Assembly (NCBI RefSeq): GCF_021440085.1
Contig: NZ_JAKCPW010000002.1
Coordinates: 1 to 64,000 of the forward strand
DNA length: 64,000 nucleotides
Reading direction: 5' to 3'
DNA from: Dyadobacter sp. CY261
GTDB lineage: Bacteria; Bacteroidota; Bacteroidia; Cytophagales; Spirosomataceae
The position numbers and the translations under genes were made by a program. The notes beneath the pieces are model-generated. The model worked only from the letters and a program-made list of their open reading frames with translations. It did no database searches and had not been told where the DNA came from. Below, in pieces: positions 18,073 to 27,341 of the stretch (position 1 is the stretch's first letter; every line of letters starts with the position of its first letter).

Positions 18073-19323
18073 ATGAAAAGAGTAGTTGTAACTGGCCTGG
18101 GCGTCATATCCCCGCTGGGGAATTCTGTGGAGGAGTTCTGGCAAAATATTGTAGATGGTAAAAGCGGTGCTGCTACCATTACGAAAATGGATGTTTCTAA
18201 ATTTAAAACTCAGTTCGGTTGCGAAGTAAAGAACTTCAATCCCGAAGACTACATTGAGAAAAAGGAGATCAAGAAATTCGACCTTCACACGCAGTATGCC
18301 ATTGCGGCGTCCGACACGGCGATCAAGGACGCCGGTCTGGATTTTGCGAATATCGATGTGACGGACCGTTATGATATGGGTGTGATCTGGGCGACCGGAA
18401 ACGGAGGGATGGGAACTTTTGAAGACCAGTTGATGGAATTCCATGCATCGGGAGGTGTGCCGCGTTTCAGTCCTTTCTTTATTCCTAAAATGATCGTGGA
18501 CATTGCCGCAGGGGTGATCTCGATCCGACACAAGCTGCATGGTCCCAACTATTGTACAGTTTCTGCCTGTGCATCGTCCAACACCGCGTTGATCAGCGCA
18601 TTCGATACCATCAGGATGGGCAAGGCCAAACTGATGGTAGCCGGCGGCTCCGAAGCGGCGATTATTTACTCCGCATTGGGCGGTTTTAGTGCGGCACAAG
18701 CATTGTCAAAAAGGAACGACGACCCTGCTACGGCTTCGCGACCATTCGATAAGGACCGTGATGGTTTCGTGATGGGTGAAGGCGCAGCGGCTCTGATCCT
18801 GGAAGATCTCGAATATGCCAAAGCAAGAGGTGCCAAAATCTACGCCGAAATTGTCGGTGGCGGTATGGCGGCAGATGCTTATCACCTGACGGGTACGCCT
18901 CCGGATGGAATGGGTGCTGCGCTGGGTATGAAAAAGGCGTTAAATGAAGCAGGCATTACCCCTGACCAGATAGATTACGTGAATGCGCACGCCACGTCGA
19001 CGGGATTGGGAGATATGAGTGAGCTGCATGGCATGAAAACGGTATTTGGCGACCATCCGGTGGCGATCAGCGCTACCAAATCCATGACAGGCCATTTATT
19101 GGGCGCGGCGGGAGCCCTTGAAAGCATCGTTTGCGCTCTGGCGGTGCAGAATGACGTTATTCCGGGTACCATCAATACCGAAAACCTCGACGAGGCTATT
19201 CCCGAAGGTATGAATATCGTTTTAGGCAAATCGTTGAACCAGACTGTGAATTACGCGCTGAACAACACCTTCGGTTTCGGAGGGCACACAGCGACCTCTA
19301 TATTCAAAAAATACACGGAGTAG
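18073..19323 (+). CDS. fabF: 3-oxoacyl-ACP synthase II
   Basis: The enzyme elongates acyl-ACP with malonyl-ACP in fatty acid synthesis. The 416-residue product has the full ketoacyl synthase fold and the Cys-His-His triad: Cys166 in TVSACASSNT, His306 in NAHATSTGLGD and His341 in SMTGHLLGAAG, with the terminal GFGGHTA loop. It is not in a classical fab cluster (no acpP or fabD here), so it may be a second copy or serve a special lipid. Its last codons form a stem-loop with the end of the convergent HAD gene. Confidence 0.93.
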   Translation: MKRVVVTGLGVISPLGNSVEEFWQNIVDGKSGAATITKMDVSKFKTQFGCEVKNFNPEDYIEKKEIKKFDLHTQYAIAASDTAIKDAGLDFANIDVTDRYDMGVIWATGNGGMGTFEDQLMEFHASGGVPRFSPFFIPKMIVDIAAGVISIRHKLHGPNYCTVSACASSNTALISAFDTIRMGKAKLMVAGGSEAAIIYSALGGFSAAQALSKRNDDPATASRPFDKDRDGFVMGEGAAALILEDLEYAKARGAKIYAEIVGGGMAADAYHLTGTPPDGMGAALGMKKALNEAGITPDQIDYVNAHATSTGLGDMSELHGMKTVFGDHPVAISATKSMTGHLLGAAGALESIVCALAVQNDVIPGTINTENLDEAIPEGMNIVLGKSLNQTVNYALNNTFGFGGHTATSIFKKYTE

Positions 19324-19342
19324 GGCATTGCCTTACTCCGTG
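19314..19342. terminator. Stem-loop spanning two convergent stop codons
   Basis: CACGGAGTA (19314-19322) and TACTCCGTG (19334-19342) form a 9-bp inverted repeat. It covers the last codons of fabF on one strand and the last codons of the HAD hydrolase gene on the other. No T-run follows, so termination activity is uncertain. Confidence 0.45.
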
Positions 19343-20130
19343 ATTCCTAAAAGGACTTCTACAACCCCGTTTTCATCGTTGCTTTTGGCGATGAAACGGG
19401 CTATTTTTTTGATATCCGGGTGCGCATTCGCCATGGCGTAGGAGTAATGCGCTTTTTGGAGCATTTCAAAGTCGTTCAGATAATCTCCGAAAACCATCGT
19501 CTGTTCCGCTGTAATGTTGAATTTTTCCTGCAAAACTTCCATTGCCCGGCCCTTGTTGGCTTTTTTGTGTGAAATGTCTAGCCATATGGGCCCCGAAACT
19601 TTTACCTGCAGGGCTTCTTCATATTTTTTATAATGCGGATAACTGTTCGCCTCCGAGCCTGCCAGGTCGCATAATGTGAATTTCAGGAACTGGTCATCTG
19701 TGATTTCCAGCAAATCTTCTACGACCTCATATCTTTCAAAATAGAGTTTAAGGTGATTGATAAATTCCTCGTCGTTATTCTCCACATACGCCTTTTTCTT
19801 TCCGCAAATGATCGGATAGGTGTTTTTGATCTCCCTCGCGATCACAATTAGCTCGCGGGTAATCTCCGGGTCGATCGCCTGAATGTGGATTTCCTCGTCT
19901 TTAAAAACGACATAGCTGCCGTTTTCCGCAGCAAAAATCACTTCGTCTTTTACAGCATCGAGGGTTTTGGCAAGATTGAAATACTGTCGGCCACTCGCTG
20001 CCACAAAAATGATCCCGTGTTCTTTTAATTTTCTGAAAACTGGAAAAAACGATTCGTGGATTTCGTGTTTGGAGTTTAAAAGCGTACCGTCCATATCGGT
20101 AGCCACCAGCCGGATGTCAGAAAATGTCAT
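19333..20130 (-). CDS. Cof-type HAD-IIB phosphatase
   Basis: The 265-residue protein has HAD motif I ATDMDGTLLNS with the nucleophile and acid Asp pair, motif II AASGRQY, the motif III Lys region SHKKANKGRAM, and motif IV FGDYLNDFEMLQKA. The C2B cap lies between motifs II and III. Members dephosphorylate sugar phosphates or cofactors such as FMN or PLP; the substrate cannot be told from sequence. The ATG at 20130 is preferred over 20160, which adds ten residues with no homologous pattern. Confidence 0.9.
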   Translation of the reverse strand: MTFSDIRLVATDMDGTLLNSKHEIHESFFPVFRKLKEHGIIFVAASGRQYFNLAKTLDAVKDEVIFAAENGSYVVFKDEEIHIQAIDPEITRELIVIAREIKNTYPIICGKKKAYVENNDEEFINHLKLYFERYEVVEDLLEITDDQFLKFTLCDLAGSEANSYPHYKKYEEALQVKVSGPIWLDISHKKANKGRAMEVLQEKFNITAEQTMVFGDYLNDFEMLQKAHYSYAMANAHPDIKKIARFIAKSNDENGVVEVLLGITE

Positions 20131-20282
20131 GCTTAATTTAAGTATTGTCTTACTAATCAAGTCAAATAAGCCGGCTATGGTTCCTCTTTTATTGCAATTT
20201 TGACAATTAAGAGAACCCGCTGAGAACCGCCCGCATATTTTAGCTGTTACGAATCCATCACCACAACGTTACGCGGCCTCTG

Positions 20283-21182
20283 ATGAAATTTTCCAAATAC
20301 TACCTTACCGCATTCATTTCGTTCGTCATCTGGGGATTTTTCAGCCTGGCCCTCAAACCGCTGAAAGGTTATCCCTCGCTCGACATCCTTTTTTACCGCG
20401 TTTTCATGTGTGCGGCCCTGATGGCGGTAATCAGCCTTCTCGTGCGGATTAAGGTATTAAAGGAAAGCATTGCGGCATTCAAAGCGATGCCGGTGGCGCG
20501 GAAACGGCAGGTTGCATTCCTCACATTGGGCGGCGGCGTATTGCTGACGGCCAACTGGTTTTTCTTTATTTATGTGATGAACCACATCAGCGTGAAAGCG
20601 GCGTCATTCGCCTACCTCGTATGCCCGATCATGACGACCGTCATCGCATTCTTCGTCCTCAATGAGAAACTGAGCAAATGGCAATGGACAGCCGTGTCGC
20701 TTAGTGTGGTAAGTTGTCTTTTGCTGTCTTTCAATAATATATCCGATATTTTGTACAGCCTGATCGTCGCGGCGTCCTATGCATTCTACCTCGTAAGCCA
20801 ACGCAAAAACACCGGTATCGACAAGTTTCTGGTGCTAACGGTGCAGATCATTTTTTCGGCGTTACTATTGTTGCCTTTTTATCCAGGATACAGCGCGGCT
20901 TTGCCTACCGAGCCAATGTTTTATTTGCTGATCACCCTGATAGCCGTCGTTTTTACGATCTTGCCGCTGTTCATGAACCTGTATGCATTACAGGGCGTAA
21001 CGTCTTCTACAATGGGGATTTTGTTGTATATCAATCCATTGATGAACTTTGCTATTGCATTGTTCTACTTCCATGAACCGATCGACAGCATTCAGATCAC
21101 GTCTTACTCGCTGATCCTGTTATCGATCGTCATATTCAACGAGCGGTTTATTTTCGGAAGAAACCGCACCGCAGTTGCCTGA
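20283..21182 (+). CDS. EamA/RarD-family transporter
   Basis: The 299-residue protein has ten predicted membrane helices in two EamA repeats. N-terminal WGFFSLALKPLKGYPSLDILFYRV fits the RarD-like subgroup, and the loop after helix 4 (LNEKLSKWQW) and the second repeat's FHEPIDSIQ are typical. It is probably an exporter of small metabolites in the inner membrane. Its 3' end overlaps the convergent methyltransferase gene by 63 nt. Confidence 0.85.
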   Translation: MKFSKYYLTAFISFVIWGFFSLALKPLKGYPSLDILFYRVFMCAALMAVISLLVRIKVLKESIAAFKAMPVARKRQVAFLTLGGGVLLTANWFFFIYVMNHISVKAASFAYLVCPIMTTVIAFFVLNEKLSKWQWTAVSLSVVSCLLLSFNNISDILYSLIVAASYAFYLVSQRKNTGIDKFLVLTVQIIFSALLLLPFYPGYSAALPTEPMFYLLITLIAVVFTILPLFMNLYALQGVTSSTMGILLYINPLMNFAIALFYFHEPIDSIQITSYSLILLSIVIFNERFIFGRNRTAVA

Positions 21183-21806
21183 TTTACAGTACGCTGCAGA
21201 GCGGATGAAACCGCCGAAATGTAAATGGTCAGCGATGGTTTCATAGCCGTTTTCATTAAAGTGCCGGTGCATTTCGGGCAGCTTGTCGGCTTCCACGTGA
21301 CTAATGTTTTTGAAAAAAATATACATCGATCGGAGCAATGCTTTTTGCCAGAGACGGTTAATCCCATGATCTATATGGAAGTCCGTAAATAGCCACAATC
21401 CGTTCTTTTTCAGCATTATATTCATTTTTTGAAACACTTCGGCAGCGCGTATCGTACTGAAATTGTCGAAAAGAAATGGCGTCATCGTTGCATCGTAAGC
21501 TATGGCTGCGTGATGGTCTTCAATGGCAGTATGAATAAACCTGACCTGATTAGCTTTGCAATCCCGCTTTCTGGCCAGATCCAGCATGTTAGTGGAGATT
21601 TCCACATAATCAATGAACAGCCCCGACGGGTAGATTTTTGCTATTTCTTCCAATATCCATCCCGTGCCTCCTCCTACGATAAGAATTCGCGTGTGCGGCT
21701 TAATATGCCGCAACAATGACTGCTGCGCCCGCACGATAGACTTCCCGAAAACCAACCTGCTTAGTAGGTCGTAATTGGATGCGATACGGTCGTAGTTGTT
21801 CAGCAT
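21120..21806 (-). CDS. Class I SAM-dependent methyltransferase
   Basis: The 228-residue protein has a Rossmann methyltransferase fold: motif I ILIVGGGTGWILEEIA, an acidic end of strand 2 (VEISTNMLDLAR), and a motif IV-like TMTPFLFDNF. It starts 3 nt after the stop codon of the UbiA-like gene, so the two are almost certainly co-expressed and may act in one lipid or quinone pathway. It resembles ubiquinone/menaquinone-type methyltransferases only in the general fold. The C-terminal ~20 residues lie in the overlap with the convergent transporter gene. Confidence 0.8.
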   Translation of the reverse strand: MLNNYDRIASNYDLLSRLVFGKSIVRAQQSLLRHIKPHTRILIVGGGTGWILEEIAKIYPSGLFIDYVEISTNMLDLARKRDCKANQVRFIHTAIEDHHAAIAYDATMTPFLFDNFSTIRAAEVFQKMNIMLKKNGLWLFTDFHIDHGINRLWQKALLRSMYIFFKNISHVEADKLPEMHRHFNENGYETIADHLHFGGFIRSAAYCKSGNCGAVSSENKPLVEYDDR

Positions 21807-21809
21807 GGC

Positions 21810-22739
21810 TCAATGCAGATTAGTCATCGGATGTGCAAAAAAGCTGCCCGCAATACCGCATAACGCCTTAACCAGCAAGAGACCGTCGATCACGATAAGA
21901 TAAAACAGGATGCTATGCCGCCTTTGCATAGAAAATGCGACCGTGAGCAGGAACACGAAAGGTGTCATGTTGAATAGGATAGTGGGTACGCCGAAACCGC
22001 GATAGAGCGCAAAAGTGAGAAGGGAAACGAGGCCAATGAGCAGTAACGGGACGAGTATATAGTATATGGTATTGCGCAATCCCATTCTTACCGCAAATGT
22101 CTTCAATTCGATATTCGCGTCGTCTTCATAATCCTTCATATCAAACATGATCGCGTTGACTGTGCAGAACATCCAATTTTTGACGAACAACCAAAGCATA
22201 AGCTGCGGCTCTGGAACCGTGAGACCCTGCTCGATCCAAAGCGCCGCGATCGGGAACAGGTTGACACATCCGGCCCATACAAAGCCGATCACGAACGCTT
22301 TCAACCAACCTGTCCGCCTGAGATTGAACGAAATGATAGATGTAGGAAGCAAGCCATAATACAGAATGGCGGCCAGTGGAATCACAGACAGACTCAGCCA
22401 ATACAGCGGCGGCAAATGCAGGATCGCATTGAAATGTGCAATCAGGAAAAAACCTGCCAGAGACATGCAAATACAGCACAAAAATACCTGGCTCGTTCGG
22501 ACAAACCGGTAATGCAGCCGGTACCATTCGGTTCGCGGATTAGCGGAAACTTTTGGTATAACCGGCCCTGAATAGGCAATGGTATAATAGAAAACTGTCG
22601 TACAAAAAAGGAGCAGATAATAAACCGGTGAGTTGAGGGGGATATTCAGCTGAAAGGCAGTTTCCAGGGATAATGCTACCGCCAGCAGGCCGACGAAATA
22701 ATTGGCAAAAAATACAAATGCGATAATCTTGTTCAACAT
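21810..22739 (-). CDS. UbiA-like integral membrane protein
   Basis: The 309-residue protein has eight to nine membrane helices. Its region DMKDYEDDANIELKTFAVRMG matches the second Asp-rich motif of UbiA prenyltransferases, including the following K-T and G positions. The first motif (NDxxDxxxD) is not visible at the expected place; that region reads KVSANPRTEWYRLHYR instead. It may therefore be a divergent prenyltransferase or a relative with altered chemistry. It heads a two-gene operon with the methyltransferase. The start at 22739 gives a hydrophobic N-terminus typical of the family. Confidence 0.7.
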   Translation of the reverse strand: MLNKIIAFVFFANYFVGLLAVALSLETAFQLNIPLNSPVYYLLLFCTTVFYYTIAYSGPVIPKVSANPRTEWYRLHYRFVRTSQVFLCCICMSLAGFFLIAHFNAILHLPPLYWLSLSVIPLAAILYYGLLPTSIISFNLRRTGWLKAFVIGFVWAGCVNLFPIAALWIEQGLTVPEPQLMLWLFVKNWMFCTVNAIMFDMKDYEDDANIELKTFAVRMGLRNTIYYILVPLLLIGLVSLLTFALYRGFGVPTILFNMTPFVFLLTVAFSMQRRHSILFYLIVIDGLLLVKALCGIAGSFFAHPMTNLH

Positions 22740-22884
22740 ATCTGCCTGTGTACCAGCCTCCGGGACGCCCTCAGTGCGGGAATAATATAATTAAAATATC
22801 AATTTAGAATTTTTTAAGAGCGTGTGGAAAGCTTCATCGCTATTTCCTACATTCGGAAACGATATTTTCTTAAACCACAATTAC

Positions 22885-24429
22885 ATGAAAAAAATCTATT
22901 TGATCCTTGCCCTATGTCTTTCAAGTGGAATTCTCTTTGCGCAAAGTAAAGATCCCATCGTGGAAAACATTGTGAAGGAAGCCACGGAAAATTCACAACT
23001 TGAAAAATTGGCGCACGAATTGATGGACGTAATCGGTCCAAGGCTCGTAGGATCGCCGCAAATGCAGCAGGCACACGAATGGGCCGTCGCCAGGTATAAG
23101 GGCTGGAACATCACCGCCAAAAATGAGAAATGGGGTGAATGGCGTGGATGGGAGCGTGGGGTGTCGCATATCGACATGGTTGCACCTCGGGTGAAATCGC
23201 TCGAAGGAATGCAGCTCGCGTGGAGCCCCGGAACGGGAGGGAAGACGGTCACTGGAGACGTAATAATCCTGCCAGACGTGGCCGATTCAGTGGCATTTCA
23301 GAAATGGCTGCCGTCGGCAAAGGGCAAATTCGTGTTGATCAGCATGAACCAGCCAACCGGCCGCCCCGATTACAATTGGCAGGAATTCGCGACGAAGGAG
23401 TCGTTTGAGAAAATGAAAAAAGAGCGTGACGCACAAACCGAAGCTTGGACCAACCGTGTAAAAAAGACGGGTTACGCTGCGCGGACATTGCCGGTTGCAT
23501 TAGAAAAGGCAGGTGCCGCAGGTGTGGTGATGTCATATTGGTCAAAAGGTTTTGGAGCTAATAAAATTTTTGGCGCTTATACCAAAACGGTTCCGACAGT
23601 TGATATTTCATTGGAAGACTACGGTCTGCTTTACCGACTCGCCGAATCGGGACATACACCGAAGATCAGCGTAAAGGCCGATGCCAAAGAAACGGGTGTA
23701 AGTCAGACTTTCAACACGATAGGGGAAATCAAAGGCACCGAAAAGCCTAATGAATATGTGATCCTCTCCGCTCATTTTGATTCGTGGGATGGCGGTAGCG
23801 GTGCTACCGACAACGGGACGGGCACGTTGGTGATGATGGAGGCCATGCGGATTTTGAAAAAAGTATATCCTAATCCCAAACGGACAATCCTCGTAGGCCA
23901 TTGGGGTAGCGAAGAGCAAGGCTTGAACGGCTCGCGTGCATTTGTGGAGGACCATCCGGAGATTGTGCAGAATATCCAGGCTGTTTTTAACCAGGATAAC
24001 GGAACGGGAAGAGTGGTTAACATTTCCGGCCAGGGCTTCCTAAATGCTTATGAATACCTTACCCGCTGGCTGTCAAAAGTTCCTGAGCCGATCCGCACGC
24101 CAATCGAAACCAGGTTTCCCGGGGCTCCCGGTGCCGGTGGTTCCGACTTTGCTTCGTTTGTAGCAGCCGGTGCGCCTGCATTTTCGTTGAGTTCATTGAA
24201 CTGGTCGTACGGCACTTACACGTGGCATACCAACCGCGATACTTATGACAAGATCGTTTTCGACGATGTAAGGAGTAATGCGATCCTTGCGGCCATCATG
24301 GCTTATCAGGCAAGCGAAGATCCTGTCAAAACATCACGGGACAAAAGCATTCTACCTATTGATGCCAAAGGCGTACCCGCCGCATGGCCCGAGCCACGCA
24401 AGCCGACACGCCGCGGTGGCATGGATTAA
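22885..24429 (+). CDS. M28-family zinc aminopeptidase, exported
   Basis: The 514-residue protein has a signal peptide (MKKIYLILALCLSSGILFAQ), which fixes the start at 22885 inside an ORF open from 22822. A PA-type insert covers residues ~130-260, followed by the M28 catalytic domain with zinc ligands in SAHFDSWDGGSGATDNGTG (His, Asp), EEQG (catalytic and ligand Glu), a later Asp in FNQDNGTGR, and His in WHTNRDTYD. It would remove amino acids from peptides in the periplasm or outside the cell. The next gene is also an aminopeptidase, but a terminator lies between them. Confidence 0.93.
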   Translation: MKKIYLILALCLSSGILFAQSKDPIVENIVKEATENSQLEKLAHELMDVIGPRLVGSPQMQQAHEWAVARYKGWNITAKNEKWGEWRGWERGVSHIDMVAPRVKSLEGMQLAWSPGTGGKTVTGDVIILPDVADSVAFQKWLPSAKGKFVLISMNQPTGRPDYNWQEFATKESFEKMKKERDAQTEAWTNRVKKTGYAARTLPVALEKAGAAGVVMSYWSKGFGANKIFGAYTKTVPTVDISLEDYGLLYRLAESGHTPKISVKADAKETGVSQTFNTIGEIKGTEKPNEYVILSAHFDSWDGGSGATDNGTGTLVMMEAMRILKKVYPNPKRTILVGHWGSEEQGLNGSRAFVEDHPEIVQNIQAVFNQDNGTGRVVNISGQGFLNAYEYLTRWLSKVPEPIRTPIETRFPGAPGAGGSDFASFVAAGAPAFSLSSLNWSYGTYTWHTNRDTYDKIVFDDVRSNAILAAIMAYQASEDPVKTSRDKSILPIDAKGVPAAWPEPRKPTRRGGMD

Positions 24430-24451
24430 CAGGTACGATAAACCATTTTTG

Positions 24452-24487
24452 AAAGCAAAGGCATATATTGTCTTTGCTTTTTTTATT
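24452..24487 (+). terminator. Rho-independent terminator after the M28 peptidase gene
   Basis: AAAGCAAAG (24452-24460) pairs with CTTTGCTTT (24472-24480) around an 11-base loop and is followed by TTTTATT. Confidence 0.8.
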
Positions 24488-24503
24488 GAACCGAAATACA
24501 AAC

Positions 24504-25892
24504 ATGCAGATAAAGATCATACAAGAGCCCGATGAAGACCATCTGATCATCCGGCCTTTTGAACAAGGCTCGGAGCCTGGGAATCAGGAAATGTTCAAAG
24601 CAGAGAAAGGGGAAATGTGGTGGTACTCGTCCCGGGAACTTTGGCTCGGGCTGGGGAAAGAGCCTAAGTTACCGGGTATTACCAAAATATTCCGTTCGCT
24701 TTTTTTTAAAAGAAAAGACCGCTGGCCCACGGACATTACGCTCGATGCAAGGGGGAAAACGGCGGAATGGGTGGGAAATGCGGTTAATGGTATCATTTTA
24801 GGCGGTTATAACCTGCAGTTGTACAAGACAGAGCCGAAGCCTTTAAGCGATTTTTTCAGATCGGGGACGTTGTTTGTGGTTGGTAATGGTCATGCGGAGG
24901 TGAGCGTGGCGGCTGAGGCGGCTCAGAAAACTGCATTGGTGCAGTCCCGCATCATGGACCTGATGAATGCGCCTGCCAATTATAAAAAGCCGGAAACGCT
25001 TGCAGAGTGGGCAAAAAAGTCGGGAGAGGCGAATGGGTATTCAGTACAAATATTGGAGAAAACCCAACTCGAAGCGCAAGCAATGCACGCATTGCTGGCT
25101 GTGAGCAAAGGAAGCGCCGAGCCGCCGGTAATGATCGTTTCGGAATACAAACCGGAGCATTACACCAAAACGGTGGCGCTAGTCGGGAAAGGCGTTACGT
25201 TCGATACCGGCGGTATTTCCATTAAGCCTGCTGCCAATATGCATTTAATGAAAAGTGACATGGGTGGCGCTGCGGCCGTTTTGGGCACAGTGGAACTGGC
25301 GGCGCAATTGAAATTGCCCGTCCGAATTGTAGGAGTAATTCCATCGACCGAAAACGCTGTCGACGGTGTGGGAATGAAGCCGGGCGATGTGATCGGATCT
25401 TATGCAGGCAAAACGATCGAGGTGATCGATACCGATGCCGAAGGGAGGCTGATTTTGGCTGATGGATTACATTACGCCCTGAAACAATTCCAACCAGATG
25501 TCCTTATCGACCTTGCTACACTCACAGGTAGCGTCATTCAGACGCTTGGGTATGAAGCGGCAGGACTTTTCACACCTAGCGATAACCTCGCGGCAGATTT
25601 GATCAAAGCCGGCGATGAAACCGGAGAGCGGCTATGGCGGCTACCCGTTTGGGATGAGTATAAAGAGGAAATCAATTCGGATATCGCAGACGTTAAAAAC
25701 TATCACGGCAAACCGCTGGCAGGGGCGATTGTGGCGGCCAAGTTTCTGGAAGTATTTACCGCAGCGCACCCGGCTTGGGCACATCTCGATATTGCGGGAA
25801 CGGCATTCGGCGACACGGAGTTTGCTCCCGGTCGTGCCGGAACTGCCTACGGAATCAGGCTGCTTATTTCGTACCTGTCGAAGCTTACGTAA
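24504..25892 (+). CDS. Leucyl aminopeptidase, M17 family
   Basis: The 462-residue cytoplasmic enzyme releases N-terminal amino acids using two metal ions. Metal and active-site motifs are intact: VGKGVTFDTGGISIKP, MHLMKSDMGGAAAV, the family signature DTDAEGRLILADGLHYA (first residue Asp rather than the usual Asn), and the terminal AHLDIAGTAF. The N-terminal macro-like domain is short, as in other Bacteroidota M17 enzymes. The start at 24504 follows directly on the terminator of the M28 gene; the open frame extends to 24468 through that terminator, which argues against an earlier start. Confidence 0.93.
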   Translation: MQIKIIQEPDEDHLIIRPFEQGSEPGNQEMFKAEKGEMWWYSSRELWLGLGKEPKLPGITKIFRSLFFKRKDRWPTDITLDARGKTAEWVGNAVNGIILGGYNLQLYKTEPKPLSDFFRSGTLFVVGNGHAEVSVAAEAAQKTALVQSRIMDLMNAPANYKKPETLAEWAKKSGEANGYSVQILEKTQLEAQAMHALLAVSKGSAEPPVMIVSEYKPEHYTKTVALVGKGVTFDTGGISIKPAANMHLMKSDMGGAAAVLGTVELAAQLKLPVRIVGVIPSTENAVDGVGMKPGDVIGSYAGKTIEVIDTDAEGRLILADGLHYALKQFQPDVLIDLATLTGSVIQTLGYEAAGLFTPSDNLAADLIKAGDETGERLWRLPVWDEYKEEINSDIADVKNYHGKPLAGAIVAAKFLEVFTAAHPAWAHLDIAGTAFGDTEFAPGRAGTAYGIRLLISYLSKLT

Positions 25893-25905
25893 TAGCATAA
25901 AGGTT

Positions 25906-25940
25906 CGGGTTATTACGGAAATTTAACCCGCGCTTTTCTT
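25906..25940 (+). terminator. Possible terminator after the M17 peptidase gene
   Basis: CGGGTTA (25906-25912) pairs with TAACCCG (25924-25930), followed by CGCTTTTCTT. The stem is short. Confidence 0.4.
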
Positions 25941-25968
25941 GCTAAAATGGTTCTTTTTGCTAGATTTG
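25939..25968 (+). promoter_or_regulatory. Promoter of the ATP-grasp gene
   Basis: TTG (25939-25941) and TAGATTTG (25961-25968) fit the Bacteroidota -33/-7 consensus with a 19-nt spacer, about 65 nt before the start codon at 26033. Confidence 0.6.
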
Positions 25969-26032
25969 AGAATGTATGCTTCGCGATAATGCATATGCGT
26001 GAAAGCCACTTCCGTCCACCAAATTCCATTTT

Positions 26033-27247
26033 ATGACCCGAACTCTGACTTTTCTCTGCATTTCCACCTATTTCAAAGGCAATGACTTTTTGAGGGCGCT
26101 CAAAGATGCCGGAAACACGGTGTTTCTAATCACTGCGAAAAAACTGGAACACAAACCGTGGGTCAGGGAGGCTGTGGACGATTTTTTCTATGTAGAGGAA
26201 GGCGAGGACGGCACTTATAATATGAATGAGATCATCACGGGTCTCGCATATGTCATGCGCACGCGCCCGATCGACCGCGTGGTAGCGCTGGATGACTTCG
26301 ATGTAGAAAAGGCGGCTCATATTCGTGAGTATTTCCGGATCCCTGGCATGGGGCAGACAACCGGCCGCTATTTCCGCGATAAGCTGGCAATGCGGACGAA
26401 AGCATTAGAATCGGGAATTCTGGTTCCCGGTTTTTCAGCGCTTTTTAATGATGAGCAGATCAATCGTTTTATTGAAAAGTACCCGGGACCATGGATGATT
26501 AAACCGCGATCTGAGGCATCGGCTACGGGAATTCAAAAACTGAATACGGCAGAAGAACTTTGGGCAACCATTCATGAGTTGGGGGATAAACGGCATGCTT
26601 ATCTCGTCGAGCAGTACAAGCCGGGGGATGTTTACCATGTCGATTCAATTTCTTACAACGGAATTGTCATTTTCTCCTGGAATAGCAAATATCTCGCGCC
26701 GCCGTTCGATGTGGCACATGGCGGCGGGATTTTCCGGTCAGTGACCGTTCCTTTTGACTCATCGGAAGAACACGCCTTGCAGACGCTGGCTGTGGATCTG
26801 CTCAAAGCATTTGGCTTGAAACATAGCGCCTCCCATACGGAGGTGATCCGTTGCTATGATGATGGGAAATACTATTTTCTCGAAACTTCTTCCCGTGTTG
26901 GCGGCGCGCACCTTTCCGAAATGGTCGAGGCTTCCTCCGGCATCAACCTCTGGAAAGAGTGGGCGCGGATGGAAACGGCGGAGGCGAAGGGTGAAAACTA
27001 TAAGTTGCCGCCTGTGCGTAAAGAATACTCCGGCATTATCATTTCACTTGCCCGCCAGGAATGGCCCGACCTCTCGGTGTTCAATGATTCCGAAGTTGTC
27101 TGGCGCATGGAAGAACCACATCACGTCGGACTGGTGGTGCGGTCGAAATCCCGTGATAAGGTGCTGGAAATCATGGATAAATATGCCGCTATCGTTCAGA
27201 GAAAATACCACGCATCTGCCCCGGCACCGAAAAAACCGACGCATTAA
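26033..27247 (+). CDS. ATP-grasp superfamily ligase
   Basis: The 404-residue protein has a preATP-grasp domain (LTFLCISTYFKGNDFLRAL), a central DDFDVEKAAHIREYFRIPG segment that orients the ligase part, the ATP-lysine in WMIKPRSEASATGIQKL, and the metal site in YFLETSSRVGGAHLSEM. This layout is that of biotin-carboxylase-like amino-acid ligases. The amino-acid or acid substrate cannot be told. It stands alone behind its own promoter, with no peptide synthetase or transporter gene beside it. The product is cytoplasmic. Confidence 0.82.
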   Translation: MTRTLTFLCISTYFKGNDFLRALKDAGNTVFLITAKKLEHKPWVREAVDDFFYVEEGEDGTYNMNEIITGLAYVMRTRPIDRVVALDDFDVEKAAHIREYFRIPGMGQTTGRYFRDKLAMRTKALESGILVPGFSALFNDEQINRFIEKYPGPWMIKPRSEASATGIQKLNTAEELWATIHELGDKRHAYLVEQYKPGDVYHVDSISYNGIVIFSWNSKYLAPPFDVAHGGGIFRSVTVPFDSSEEHALQTLAVDLLKAFGLKHSASHTEVIRCYDDGKYYFLETSSRVGGAHLSEMVEASSGINLWKEWARMETAEAKGENYKLPPVRKEYSGIIISLARQEWPDLSVFNDSEVVWRMEEPHHVGLVVRSKSRDKVLEIMDKYAAIVQRKYHASAPAPKKPTH

Positions 27248-27341
27248 TCCCTGGGATATTTTGGCTAAAAGTTTTTTATAGAACAGTGTGACCAAATGGA
27301 TGATCGAGCGTCTGAATGGATGTACCTAACCACATTCATTC

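Noticed and set aside
18064..18699. 211-residue minus-strand open frame rich in Arg, His and Cys
   Set aside because: Antisense shadow of fabF.
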